NCBI GenBank assembly: GCA_958450365.1
Contig: CAUEEP010000253.1
Coordinates: 248,001-312,000, forward strand
Source of the DNA: Mesorhabditis belari
Lineage: Eukaryota > Nematoda > Chromadorea > Rhabditida > Rhabditidae
Direction: 5' to 3'
DNA: 64,000 bases
Positions within the stretch are counted from its first letter, which is position 1. Each line of letters opens with the position of its first letter. A program made the position numbers and the translations under genes. This document shows positions 42,405-54,240 of this stretch, in pieces. Under the pieces are notes generated by a model. That model saw nothing but the letters and a program-made list of their open reading frames with translations. It made no database searches and had not been told where the DNA came from.

Positions 42405-43468
42405 TAGTTATTAGTTTTTAGTTATTACTTATTAGTTATTACTTATTAGTTATTAGTTTTTAGTTATTAGTTATTAGTTATTACTTATTAGTTATTACTT
42501 ATTAGTTATTAGTTTTTAGTTATTACTTATTAGTTATTACTTATTAGTTATTAGTTTTTAGTTATTACTTATTAGTTATTAGTTTTTAGTTATTAGTTAT
42601 TAGTTATTACTTATTAGTTATTACTTATTAGTTATTACTTATTAGTTATTAGTTTTTAGTTATTACTTATTAGTTATTACTTATTAGTTATTACTTATTA
42701 GTTATTACTTATTAGTTATTAGTTTTTAGTTATTACTTATTAGTTATTAATTATTAGTTATTACTTATTAGTTATTACTTATTAATTATTAATTATTAGT
42801 TATTAATTATTAGTTATTACTTATTAGTTATTAATTATTAGTTATTAATTATTAGTTATTAGTTATTAGTTATTAGTTATTAGTTTTTAGTTATTAATTT
42901 TAGTTATTAGTTTTTAGTTATTACTTATTAGTTATTAGTTTTTAGTTATTAGTTATTAGTTATTACTTATTAGTTATTACTTATTAGTTATTACTTATTA
43001 GTTATTACTTATTAGTTATTACTTATTAGTTATTAGTTTTTAGTTATTACTTATTAGTTATTACTTATTAGTTATTACTTATTAGTTATTAGTTTTTAGT
43101 TATTACTTATTAGTTATTAGTTTTTAGTTATTAGTTATTAGTTATTACTTATTAGTTATTACTTATTAGTTATTACTTATTAGTTATTACTTATTAGTTA
43201 TTACTTATTAGTTATTAGTTTTTAGTTATTACTTATTAGTTATTACTTATTAGTTATTAGTTTTTAGTTATTAGTTATTACTTATTACTTATTAGTTATT
43301 ACTTATTAGTTATTAATTATTAGTTATTACTTATTAGTTATTACTTATTAGTTATTAATTATTAGTTATTAGTTATTAGTTTTTAGTTATTAATTTTAGT
43401 TATTAGTTTTAGTTATTACTTATTAGTTATTACTTATTAGTTATTAGTTTTAGTTATTAGTTTCATTA
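42405..43468. repeat. 1.06-kb AT-rich array (AGTTATTACTTATT)
   Basis: Units of 7-15 bp built from AGTTATT, ACTTATT, AATTATT and AGTTTTT, with long blocks repeated. The region 43469-43738 that follows contains a fragment shared with 58561 (GACTACGCGACTGTACG) and a short TTCTATTAG array. Confidence 0.9.
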
Positions 43469-43771
43469 TTTTGGCATTTCTCCCCAACTACACCTTTGAT
43501 ACCAAGAAATAGTAGATTTCAAGAGCTATCATTTGACACCCAAGCGCATACTCTAGCATAAAACAGCGCCGAGAACTGGACGTTCAAAGTTAGACTACGC
43601 GACTGTACGCCCGTCATTATGGGAATGGCGTTCTATTAAATTTTTATTAGTTCTATTAGATTTCTATTAGTTCTATTAGATTTCTATTAGTTCTATTAGT
43701 TCTATTAGTTCTACGGTGGCCTATTAACCTTTTTTCAGCGCCCACGCGGATCATCGAGTGCCCGAATTGCA

Positions 43772-45535
43772 ATGTCATCATCTTCCTCATCCCCGAATGG
43801 CTCGGTGCAATTGAGGGCACAACAGCGACGCCCTCAACTATCACCACAACAAGCACGCGCTCAACCACAACTTGTGGTTCGTTTCTTTTTGTGGTTAACT
43901 TACTATTTTGTGGTAGATGAGTACTATAGTTGTAAAGTCATCTTTAGATGGCAGTAGTGTTAAAGATGTAAAAGATTACATAAGAGTTTAAGCTTACATG
44001 TGCAGGTGACAGAAACGTTCTGTATTTTGTATTAGACTAGACTATTTTGTATTAGACTTTGGTGAAACTAGCCCGTAATTTGAAACTAGCTATCTGATAA
44101 TTTTCTTGTTTACAATTTTAAGATAAGAATACAGTTTTAAGAATAAGAATTTAAAGAATATAAAAGAATATAAAAGATTGTCCATATTTTAAAGTCATTC
44201 TAATTATTAATTTTTCAATTTTAGTCACCGCTCCGTCGTTTACCGGTGCTCAATCTCAACCCACAGGCGCCACCATTTGTGCCGCAAAATGCTCAGCCCG
44301 CTTTTGTGTTGCCGGTGGGTTTTTGTTTATGTTGACTAATTGTCGATTAGATATTTTAACATCTAATATTTTTAGGTAGTCCCTTTGCTACCACCAGCGC
44401 CGGCTCGTCGTCGTCTTGCCGCCAATCCACCGCCACAAGCAAATGTTCAACAGCTGCGTCACCTACCTGCAAGGTTGGTAGTTACAATTAAAGACTAGCT
44501 TTTCTACTAAAGTCTAAAGACTACTTATTGTTGTCATGTTGCGTTAGTTGATAAATGTTCACTTATAATAATTATTTCTTGTTTAGGCGCCGTCTCCGAG
44601 GTGTTCGCGAACCACAACCATCCACAACCACCGCCGTCACTTTGGATTCAGCTGGAGAGCAATTGGTGAAGGAGATTGCTGGTTTGTTGTTTGACTAACT
44701 AATAAGTGCGATTCTAAACTAGTATTAGGGTTCAGAATATCGAGAATTCTAAATGATCTGACTAATATCTCTTTGTTTTAGATGATCATCGTGCCCGTTT
44801 GCGTCGATTCACGCACAACTGTGATATGTCGCCACCAAAAAAGAGCCACTCCAATTTTCCGATTGTTTGTTCTTAAAGAAACTTGATTATTTATTGTGTA
44901 TTTAGGAAGATTATGAGCAATCGCTCTCAGCGGTTCGTCATCGAGAAGAATTGAAATTACTTGATGAGGTTTATCTAGCTTCTACGGTGAGTTTTCATTA
45001 AAACCATCAAACGATGGTTTTAATGAAAACATTTATTTTGCATAACCATTATTCTTTTAGGAAACTTACTCACTTTGGCCAAATCATCGTCGTGCTAAGC
45101 TTCTCTATCAGCTCAATGCGTGGTTGGAGCGTTTTCACTTTGAGAAAGAACATGTGAGTTTTGAATGCTATTTTTAGAAAGCACTAGCTTTGATAGTTCT
45201 TTTGGTAAACTTTAATGTATCATTTAGTTAACCAACTTGCGACAAGAGCTCGCAGCTCGCCGGAGTCAACTCAAAAACGATCGAAAACTGCTCACCTCGA
45301 TTGGATCTATGTTGAAGTGAGGGTTTAGAATAATACGTTAAATTTTAAATGATCGGAAGTACTTCTCAAAGTCATCTTCCATCGTAAAATAGAGATTTGT
45401 TTTTGGATTTGATGAATGAATAGTTCTCAAGAAAAATTCGCATACATATTTTCTTATTGCTTCATTTTTAGAATGACTTCCGCTGGATTGAGCGATGTGA
45501 GCAGTTCGAGCAAAATGATGGGTCGAAAAGGATGA
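43772..45535 (+). CDS. Unknown protein, nine exons, 264 aa: disordered N-terminus and helical C-terminus
   Basis: Not recognised. Exons: 43772-43873 (from ATG), 44225-44314, 44376-44473, 44587-44681, 44782-44864, 44906-44986, 45061-45153, 45228-45316, 45472-45535. All junctions are GT-AG and keep one frame. The first 120 residues are low-complexity, rich in Pro, Gln, Arg and Ser (SSSSSSPNGSVQ, NLNPQAPPFVPQNAQP, LLPPAPARRRLAANPPPQ). From KEIADDHRARLRRF onward the protein is charged and probably helical (YEQSLSAVRHREELKLLDEV, LYQLNAWLERFHFEKEHLTN, LRQELAARRSQLKNDRKLL), ending SSSSKMMGRKG. No signal peptide or membrane segment in this frame, so probably intracellular. The start was chosen because an acceptor (TTTTTTCAG, 43738) lies 33 nt upstream, as expected for trans-splicing. 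AATAAA follows 51 nt after the stop. tbh-1 starts 348 nt downstream. Confidence 0.8.
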
Positions 45536-45586
45536 CAAGATTGACAAGATGAAAAAGGATGACAAGATTTCGCTCATCTGCACTTC

Positions 45587-45592
45587 AATAAA
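45587..45592 (+). promoter_or_regulatory. Poly(A) signal of the unknown gene
   Basis: AATAAA 51 nt after the stop at 45535. A second AATAAA follows at 45683-45688. The DNA from there to the tbh-1 start is only about 200-290 nt long and T-rich. Confidence 0.7.
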
Positions 45593-45883
45593 CGTATCTC
45601 TCTCGATTTTCCTTCACAATTCCCCCCCATTTTTAAAATGTAACAATCGAATTACTTGATGTGACCTTTTTTGTGGTATAAAAATAAAGTTTTAGCGGTA
45701 TTTTTATTGTTTTTTACTTCTTCAAGTCAAGTACTTCTTCATCGATAAAGTTTTTGTGGATTAAAATCTGAAAATGACAAGTAGTTGTGGGGTACTTTTG
45801 AGCAATTGAAAGAATTTCTGCACTTGACAAGTAAAGCAATGGGTATGCGCTCTGTTCAAGACCAGCCACTTTGGGTTTTAAGA

Positions 45884-48800
45884 ATGAAAAAGATATTGAT
45901 CACATTTTATTGTCTATTCTCATCATTTAAATCGATTCCGATCACTTTGGAGTCAATAACTGTGCAATTGACATGGGAAACACTTTTTGAGTGAGTTCAC
46001 GGGCAATTTCAAATGAAAATCCGATTCAGCGAACAAGCCGTTGTATTGAAGATTGCTGTGGAGGAATGGAGAGGAATTGAATGGATTGGAATTGGTTTCT
46101 CTGATCATGGAAAGTACAACAATTCGGATTTGTGTGTGTGGACCTCGGAACAACGATTGTTGGTGAGTGGGTCGCACTTGGAATGCATTAAGACTTGCAG
46201 TTACCGGGAACCGCCCATTTTGCCTAGAACGTGCCTAGAACCGAGATGCCTAAAACTTTAAATGTAAATGAAAATTAACTAAAAAGCAAAATAAAGCTAG
46301 AAAGATTCAGCAAAAGGTGTGGACGTTGCTTAAAAAGCGTATCCATAAAGCGTAGCGTACTCGTCGTCGAGAAAAAAAGCTTAAGCTTTGTAGACATAAC
46401 TTGTCTAACATTTTTTTTTTCCTTTAGCTTCTAGCAAAACAATAAACTTTATCGACATTAAATCCGTGAATGTAAACAAATTAACAAGCAAAAGATAGAT
46501 GAGATAGATAACAAAGAATCATCCTAGAAGATTCTAAAAACCACGTTGGTACAAAAACTATTTGAATTGGACAGCCCAACACCAAGATATTTGAGCTCAA
46601 AGTTAGATTGCCAATGGCAAGGGGGCGGGCGCGTTTAAAAGGTTCGCCCGTCCCTTTTGCCATTGGCAATCTAACTTTGAGCTCAAATATCTTGGTGTTG
46701 GGCTGTCCAATTCAAATAGTTTTTGTACTAATCGATAGAGAAAGACTTGGCGCATCTAATGATACCAAGAATTTATAAATTGGACAGACCAACACCAAGA
46801 TATTTGAGTTCAAAGTTAGATTGCCAATGGCAAAGGGGGCGGGCCATCAAATGTCCCACAATCATTTCAGGATCATTTCGTTGATGATTCGTTCAATTTA
46901 CGGCTTGATCGGAGTCAAGATTGTGAACTGATGTCTGTATCGAAGACGGTGATTTTCGAAATGACAATGTAAACAAAGCAACGTTTAGGGTTTTGCGTTG
47001 AAGCGTCGTTTCGCTACGTGTGATTCAAGGGATTACGCGATTGAGGTGTACAGTTTACAGATAATTAGATAATGCATACTTGGCTTGGAGTACTGTAGCG
47101 TACTGTAGCGTTTTAGCAAGGCACCACACAGTTCATCGTGATGGCTTCGGTGAAAAAGCTGGCCGAGATCGCGACAGTGTTGGATCCGGCTGTAGAGAAA
47201 AATATCGGTTTTGGGCAGGTGAAATCCATCAGCAAAGCTTCGACGCAAAGCAAAGCTGGTCATTGTCTAGGTGATCGCCTCGGATTCACGAAATGAAGAG
47301 CTCGTCGATCAAGAGGCTTTCTCTTTTCAAATCACAGCAAAGGAGTTTGCGGTAATAAAATTTTCAAAACATTTAGATTACTTGGAGAGTTTTGGCTCCT
47401 GATAGTCAGCAAGTTATAAGTTCTTCTGATAGTCAGTTATAAGTGTTTCTGATAGTCAGTTATAAGTGTTTCTGATAGTCAGTTATAAGTTCTTCTGTTA
47501 GTCAAGTATAATTTCTTCTGATAGTCAGTTATAAGTTCTTCTGATAGTCAGTTATAAGTTCTTCTGTTAGTCAAGTATAAGTTCTTCTGATAGTCAGTTA
47601 TAAGTTCTTCTGATAGTCAGTTATAAGTTCTTCTGTTAGTCAAGTATAAGTTCTTCTGATAGTCAGTTATAAGTTCTTCTGATAGTCAGTTATAAGTTCT
47701 TCTGATAGTCAGTTATAAGTTCTTCTGTTAGTCAAGTATAAGTGCTTCTGATAGTCAGTTATAAGTGCTTCTGTTAGTCAGCTACACATCCAGGTGCCTA
47801 GCGATGAGACAACCTATTGGTGCATTGTGCAAAAGATGCCAGAACAGGTCGCTATGCTGAAACATCATGCGATAAAGGTAAGCTATTAGAACTTATCTGA
47901 ATGCATCTGAATGCACTCATTGTCAGATGGAAGCAATTGTGCAAGATGGCAATGAGCACCTTGTACATCACATGGAGGTTGGCAAGAGTACGCAATTTGT
48001 TTGAAGTTCATGGTATCCGGGTTATACCGAGCGTATTTAAAAGCCCGTTAAAGCCTTTAACAGCCTTTAAAAGCCTTTAAAAGCCCGTCAAAGCCCGTTA
48101 AAGCCTTTAAAAGCCTGATGCTGTAAGCTGGCTGATGTTTAGATATTTCATTGTGAGAAGCCGCAGAAGAAAGAGTACGAGGGTCGGTGTCGAGACAAAT
48201 GGAGGCCAAGGGATTCGAACTCTTGCAATCGAGTGATCGCTGCTTGGGCCAAAGGAGCACAGGTATGAGGAAAGGGTGTTTATCTTCTAAATTCTAATAT
48301 AGTTATTGAAAATAGATCTGAGCTGAGTAGCTGATTCTACAGGCTTACAGCTGAGCTAATTCTACAGGCTTCCAGTTTAAACGTCACTGCTTCACCTCAC
48401 TGCTTTTCCGAAACCTGTCATCTTTAGGCATTCATCTATCCACCCGAAGCCGGTCTTCCATTAGGCGGACGAGACTCGGTTCCATACATAATGGTCGAGA
48501 TTCACTACAATAATGAAAAACGCGTGTCCGGTGTGGTTGATAGTTCCGGCTTCAAGTTCACCGTGACGCCGAATTTAAGGTAAATCGTTGGGAGAGGATT
48601 TGATCAAAATCAAAGCTTAACACATACTTAACACACAATCAAACCTTAACACAGCTTAAGAGCATTTTGGGCGTACACTCGCGTAGTCGTTAACTGTTTT
48701 CTTGATAATTTGGTGTGAATTCCATCTCTATTTCCATCTCTATTCCATCTTCATCTCTACTCTGAGAACGAGCTATTTATAGCCCATTTGTAGTCTCGTC

Positions 48801-51800
48801 CAATGAGACGAGAAAACAAAGCTGGAAAAAACATTAAATCTCAGCACAGAGAGCATTATTTGGCCTGGTTTTAGTGTCATTCGAAAGCCTAAAGTTTGCT
48901 TGATTTTTTGGTAAAAAAAGCTTTGAAAAATCTCTATTCTATGTGTTTCTGCAAGGGTTTGTAGTCTGACATTGTAGGTTGTAGTCTGACATTGTAGGTT
49001 GTAGTCTGACATTGTAGGTTGTAGTCTGATATTGTAGTTTGTAGTCTGATATTGTAGTTTTTAGTCTGATATTGTAGTTTTTAGTCTGATATTGTAGTTT
49101 GTAGGCTGATGTTGGAGTTTGTAGTCTGATATTGTAGTTTGTAGGCTGATATTGTAGGTTGTAGTCTGATATTGTAGTTTGTAGGCTGATATTGTAGTTT
49201 GTAGGCTGACATTGTAGTTTCTAGTCTGATATTGTAGTTTGTAGTCTGATATTGTAGTTTGTAGCGTCCGTGTCTAGTCTAAACGTGTTAAGTGCGTTTT
49301 ATCCTCGTTTATAAATAATCTTTTATCAAAGTTTCCTTTGCCCTCAAAACCTTTTCAGAGCCAACGACGCGGGAATCATGGAGATCGGCTTGATCTACTC
49401 GGACACGATGTCCATTCCACCACAGCAACGCGCTTTCCCATTGACCGCATTTTGCCCGTCGGCTTGCACAAAGCTGGTTTGTTGATGGGAAATCAAAAAA
49501 GAATAACTGCTGGGCAAAAAAATAGAATTCAAATATCGTATTTATTCTTTTTTAAGATTTAAGAACCCCTTTAGACCAAAAAATTTTCATTTTTTCAGAT
49601 TTTTCAACTTTCGGATAGCAAAATGACCAATTTTTTAACGAATTTCAAACGCTTTCAATAATATTTATAGACTAAAAAAGCTTAATGACGTCGAAAATCG
49701 AAAATTCAACAAAAATACCCTTTTTGAGCTCTTGAGAATCTTGGTATACAGTGGCTAGGGCATTTTTAATTTTTGAATTGTTTTAGAGTTTTAGAATTTT
49801 AGAGAGACATTGAAAAATTGAAGAGCTCTTCTATTAGAATGTTTACGGTAGTTGATGTAGATCGGTAGAGTTGATGTAGATCGGTAGATTACGGTAGATC
49901 ACGTACCCGAATTCCAGTACCCTGACGAGGGCATCAACATTTTCGGCTCACAACTCCACGCACATCTCACTGGGCGAAAGCTTTGGACATCGATTTATCG
50001 AAAGGGTGCGTTTCCATTTGAAAGAGTTGGCTGTATGCAAAGAATTCATTTCTATTTTGCGTCAACTTTAATCGATAAGCACAATTCGATAAGGACGATT
50101 CGACATGCACAATCCGATAAGCACAATCTGATAAGCACAATCCACTAAGCACAATCCACTAAGCACAATCCACTAAGCACAATCCGATAAGCACAATCTG
50201 ATAAGCACAATCCACTAAGCACAATCCACTAAGCACAATCCACTAAGCACAATCCACTAAGCACAATCCACTAAGCACAATCCACTAAGCACAATCCGAT
50301 AAGCACAATCCGATAAGCACAATCTGATAAGCACAATCCACTAAGCACAATCCACTAAGCACAATCCACTAAGCACAATCCGATAAGCACAATCCGATAA
50401 GCACAATCCGAGGAGCACAATCCACTAAGCACACTCCACTAAGCACACTCCACTAAGCACAATCCGATAAGCACAATCTGATAAGCACAATCCGATAAGC
50501 ACAATCCGATAAGCACAATCCGTTAAGCACAATTCGATAAGCACAATCTACTTTTTTAAGAAGAAATTCCGATCAGCTTTGTCGCCTTTTTACGGTTCTT
50601 TTACCGGTTTTTTTGGTCTAATAAATAGCTCTAATAAAGAGTAAATAATAATAAATAGCTGTCCAATAAATGGTCTAATAAATAGTCCAATAAATATTCT
50701 AATAAATATTCTAATAAATAGCGCTAATAAATATTCTAATAAATATTCTAATAAATAATCTAATAAATAGTCTAATAAATAATCTAATAAATAATCTAAT
50801 AAATAGTCTAATAAATAGTCTAAAAAATAGTCTAATATATAGCTATTGACCTACTGATAAATAGCTATTAACCTAACGATAAATCTACTGAAAAGCAATT
50901 GACTGAAATGATTTCAGGTGTGAAAATCGGTGAGATCAATCGTGACAACCACTACTCTCCCCATTGGCAACACATACAAAAACTTGAGCCAAGCATTCGC
51001 GTGAGACGAGTCAGTTATCAAATGGAATCTAATACTCATAAAGATAAAGATAAAACAGATAAACAGATAAAATTATCGATTTTCAAAACCGAAAGCTTTT
51101 TCTCACATCCAGGGCGACGTTTTGATGACGACTTGTGTCCACGAGACGATTGACCGAAAATCGACGACTTTTGTGAGTTTTCAATGGATGGGATTCAAAA
51201 TTAGATAACTTTAATTGACTGAATGCTTTACAGAAAAAGGAAAAAAAAGGATCAGCTCAGTATATTTTCATTTGGTACAATCAGAAGCACTCAGAAACGA
51301 GGAATTCCTTTGGGTAATCACAGCCAGTCGAAGAGAAAAGAACCCCCTTTTTATGAGCCCTTTCCCAGCCGTGTGCCAAAAAGCGCGCGATTAGGTGCAC
51401 GCACAAAGCACACAAAATGATTCATGCAAAAAAACTTATTTTAAAGTATTTTGCAAGAAATTTGCAGGTTTTGCATGTTTAAACTTGTCAATTCTGAGCT
51501 AAATATAATCTTAAAGCTTTTGTTCGTTAGTTGTCAATGAAATATTGTCAATTAAAAGTAGCTTTGGTGTTCAGCTGTTGGCGTTGTTGTTGGCGTTGTT
51601 TTTGTCATTGACGGGTGAAATGAAAGGGTTTAGAAACAGGATAATTCCAAAATTGAACTACAAGTTGTACAAGTTGTACAAGTAAAATTGTACAATTTGC
51701 TTAGGAACACTGAGATTTACAACCGTAGAGTAGTGACCAAGTTTCAAACAACAGGATACAAGTTCAAATATCTTTTGTTATTCTTTAAATTTCAGCTACC

Positions 51801-54174
51801 GATTTAAAAGCTTTTGTTTTCTTTCTTTGTTCACAAAATGTATCCAATAGGGTGGCTATTCAATCATCGATGAGATGTGCGTCAACTATCTTTATTACTA
51901 TCCGCAATCCGTGGTCAACGTTTGTAAGAGTTCGGTCAACAATGACACCCTCGCACGCTTCTTTCAGCTCAAGTTTGTTTGTCTATTTAGTTATAAGTAG
52001 TTATAGTTATAAGCTATTGTACAGGATGCGCCATAATTGTCGAAAGAAGATAAAGTTCTGATTTTAAAGCAGAGCAAAAAAGACAAGAGCAAAAAAGACA
52101 AATTTTTAAATGAATAACATTTATTGTACATTAACAATTATAAATGAACTATCAAATTCGAGTCGATTGCCATTAGCATTTGAGCAGGAAAGCAGTGTAT
52201 CGGGAAGGCGTCAACGGTGGCCTCACAGGCATTTGAATAGGCTCACAGTGGCGATGATCGACCAATCCATTGATCAACCAATCCATTGATCGACCAATGG
52301 ATTGGATCGCCACCGTTGGGTCGACCAAATAAGCTGCATCGAGCTCTTCCCACGCTTTCAACAGTGATTCCTTCAAGCTTTTGATGTTTTTGTGGGGCTT
52401 TGAATAAGCCTTGGCTTCTAGAACTGAACATTTTGCTTGTTAAGAAGGCCTTCAAGGGTAAATATCTTTTCATCTGTGAACAAGATATTGTGATGGTCGA
52501 TTCCATTGAAGCGCATCAATAACTGATCTGCTCTGATCAATTGATCAACGGTGGTGACCAAATAGGCTGCATCGAGCTCTTCCCAGGCTTTCAACCTGTG
52601 ATTTCTTCAAGCTTTCGATGTTTTTGCGGGGCTTTGAATAAGCTTTGGCTTCTAGAACTGACTACACGGGAAAATCCATTGGTCCATGGTGAACAAGATA
52701 TTGTGATGGTCGATTTCATTGAAGCGCATCAATAACTGATCTGCTCTCAAGTTTCGCTTGTTTTTAGCGGCATTCAAAAGAAGTTCAGCCTTATTTTTCT
52801 TGCAAGCAGTAAGTTTGAGCTTATTTTTGAGGATCCGACATGTTGCTTGTAATCGCCATCTTCTTTGCCATTTGTTTTGCCGACTGGTTTGGCTTCTTCT
52901 GAATTCGGTCCGTCACTTGCTTGCTGTTTGTCTTTGTGACGCTAGATGGGCGTCTACCGCTCAGGCTCATTTCTTGGTGCATCAGCAATTGTTCCCGTAG
53001 CTTTGTAGCGTTGAATAGTGAGGAAAATGACACTTCTGTCGACTCAGAAAAAGAAATGAAGTCCGGGAAGTTATTTTGGCAGAACTCTTGGACTTTCTTG
53101 GATTTGTGAGCCGATCCGCCATCTTGCTGATAAGTCGAAATGCGATTTCCAAAATGTTTACGATCCCAGGGCAAGTGTCTATCCTTGAGAAGAGTCAGGT
53201 AGTTATTGGAAATGATTTCCACGCCTAGGGGAACAAATATGAGAGGGTGCATCAGAATCGCTTCTTGGTGCATCAGCAATTGTTCTTTCCTGTCGAATCG
53301 CTTGCTCGCTGTTTGTATTTGTGACGACAGTTGAGTGTCTACCGCTTCTTGGTGCATCAGCAATTGTTCCCGTAGCTTTGTAGCGTTGAATAGTGAGGAA
53401 AATGACACTTCTGTCGACTTTAAGATGCTTATAAACCTCTGGCGCCGATCTCCTCGCTGAATCTTCTCGCTTGTGCAATTCGATGATCGATTTTCAATGG
53501 GGATTTTCTAAAATTCTAAAAAACAACACATTTTATATGAAAAAAGTTTCAATTATATTCCAAATATAATAAAAACACAAAAAAGAGCAGAAATGAAGCT
53601 TAAATCAACGAGTTATTGTCCGTAAAAATTGTTGCGACAATTATGGCGCACCCTGTACATTAGCACACATTTCAGTGGTGTCCCCTCATCAATAAAATTG
53701 ATCTCCGAGCGGTATGACTCGATTGAATGGAACGGGGAAAATGTGAAGGATTTAATGGAAATGTATTCGACCGCATCACTCAATATGCACTGTTTACAAG
53801 ATGACGGGACATTGTTCAAGGTTTGCTAGGGTAAATAGAGAAATAAAGTGATAAAGCCTTAAACTTTTGATGTACTTGTGCAATACTTGTACTTGTACAT
53901 GTGCTCAAATTGCAAATGCACCCGTTCTGGTTTGCAAATCTGATTTTGCACTGGTTTTGGTCTTGCAAATCTTCTTGCAATGATTTGTTTTTGCTCGAAA
54001 ACACTGCCGGAAGAAAACCGAAGAATCGAGTGCACCAGAAAGGGTGTGTTTGCGAATTACAAATCAAATTAGGATCGCGAAGTGAACTGGTCGAGTGTTT
54101 GGCGTCCTCGAGCCATCGCCCCGCCATTCGACCGATCTCCGCAACGTGTCGAGTGTCCGGCGATCAATGACTGA
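45884..54174 (+). CDS. tbh-1: Tyramine/dopamine beta-hydroxylase, 17 exons, 560 aa
   Basis: Copper- and ascorbate-dependent monooxygenase; in nematodes TBH-1 makes octopamine from tyramine in vesicles. Exons: 45884-45990, 46030-46162, 46871-46948, 46989-47045, 47117-47218, 47271-47351, 47794-47877, 47927-47977, 48143-48262, 48428-48579, 49359-49476, 49918-50005, 50918-51000, 51113-51172, 51851-51972, 53676-53820, 54073-54174. Order: signal peptide (MKKILITFYCLFSS), DOMON domain to about residue 165 (GIEWIGIGFSDHGKYNNSD), N-terminal copper domain (VPSDETTYWC, LKHHAIK, VEIHYNN) and C-terminal copper domain (FGSQLHAHLTG, DNHYSPHW, DEMCVNYLYYYP). All six expected copper ligands are present: H210, H211, H297, H375, H377, M447. 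Introns of 39 and 40 nt were inferred from conservation. An acceptor one base before the ATG fits trans-splicing. The gene could also be called dopamine beta-hydroxylase; the nematode context favours tbh-1. Confidence 0.94.
46551..46727. repeat. Near-perfect 177-bp palindrome in a tbh-1 intron
   Basis: ACAAAAACTATTTGAATTGG, then CAGCCCAACACCAAGATATT and GCCAATGGCAA, is mirrored at 46650-46727. A third half-copy (GACCAACACCAAGATATTTG) follows at 46785-46862, ending ATCAAATGTCCCACAATC as in 15247. It belongs to the same family as 14104 and 15054-15247. Confidence 0.88.
47399..47785. repeat. About 22-bp array (TTCTTCTGATAGTCAGTTATAAG)
   Basis: About 17 units in the tbh-1 intron between the DOMON and first copper-domain exons, ending some 10 bp before the acceptor of exon 47794-47877. 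Confidence 0.9.
48035..48118. repeat. Short array (TTAAAAGCC)
   Basis: Nine-base units (CCCGTTAAAG, CCTTTAAAAG variants) in a short tbh-1 intron, ending about 25 bp before exon 48143-48262. Confidence 0.8.
48955..49265. repeat. 20-bp array (GTAGTCTGATATTGTAGTTT)
   Basis: About 15 units in the tbh-1 intron 48580-49358. Nothing else was seen in that intron. Confidence 0.9.
50085..50552. repeat. 14-bp array (AAGCACAATCCACT / AAGCACAATCCGAT)
   Basis: About 33 units in tbh-1 intron 50006-50917, with CCACT and CCGAT subtypes in alternating blocks. Confidence 0.92.
50620..50875. repeat. 11-12-bp array (TCTAATAAATAG)
   Basis: About 20 units in the same tbh-1 intron as the 14-bp array, ending about 40 bp before exon 50918-51000. 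Confidence 0.88.
52022..53655 (-). mobile_element. Degenerate Tc1/mariner-type element in a tbh-1 intron
   Basis: CAGGATGCGCCATAATTGTC at the left and CGACAATTATGGCGCACCCT then G at the right form inverted ends, with TA on both sides (52020-52021 and 53656-53657). The minus strand carries transposase pieces: SAPEVYKHLKVDRSVIF (HTH), GIDHHNILFTDEKIFTLEG (first catalytic Asp), STYQQDGGSAHKSKK (second Asp) and LLKAWEELDAAYLV (C-terminal). The pieces are in several frames. Blocks at 52295-52425 and 52535-52665, and at 52975-53060 and 53343-53420, are internal duplications. Dead copy. Its right end lies 20 bp before exon 53676-53820, which is intact. Confidence 0.85.
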
Positions 54175-54230
54175 ACTTTCTATTCATTGCGCTACATTGA
54201 CAGTGCAAAACAGTTCACAGTTCAACTTGT

Positions 54231-54236
54231 AATAAA
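54231..54236 (+). promoter_or_regulatory. Poly(A) signal of tbh-1
   Basis: AATAAA 57 nt after the tbh-1 stop. The solo LTR is inserted four bases further on, and the next AATAAA lies inside the LTR. Confidence 0.7.
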
Positions 54237-54240
54237 CTTG

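Noticed and set aside
48189..48245. tRNA-like GGATTCGAACTC motif in the tbh-1 region
   Set aside because: It lies wholly inside the conserved tbh-1 exon 48143-48262 and has no cloverleaf.
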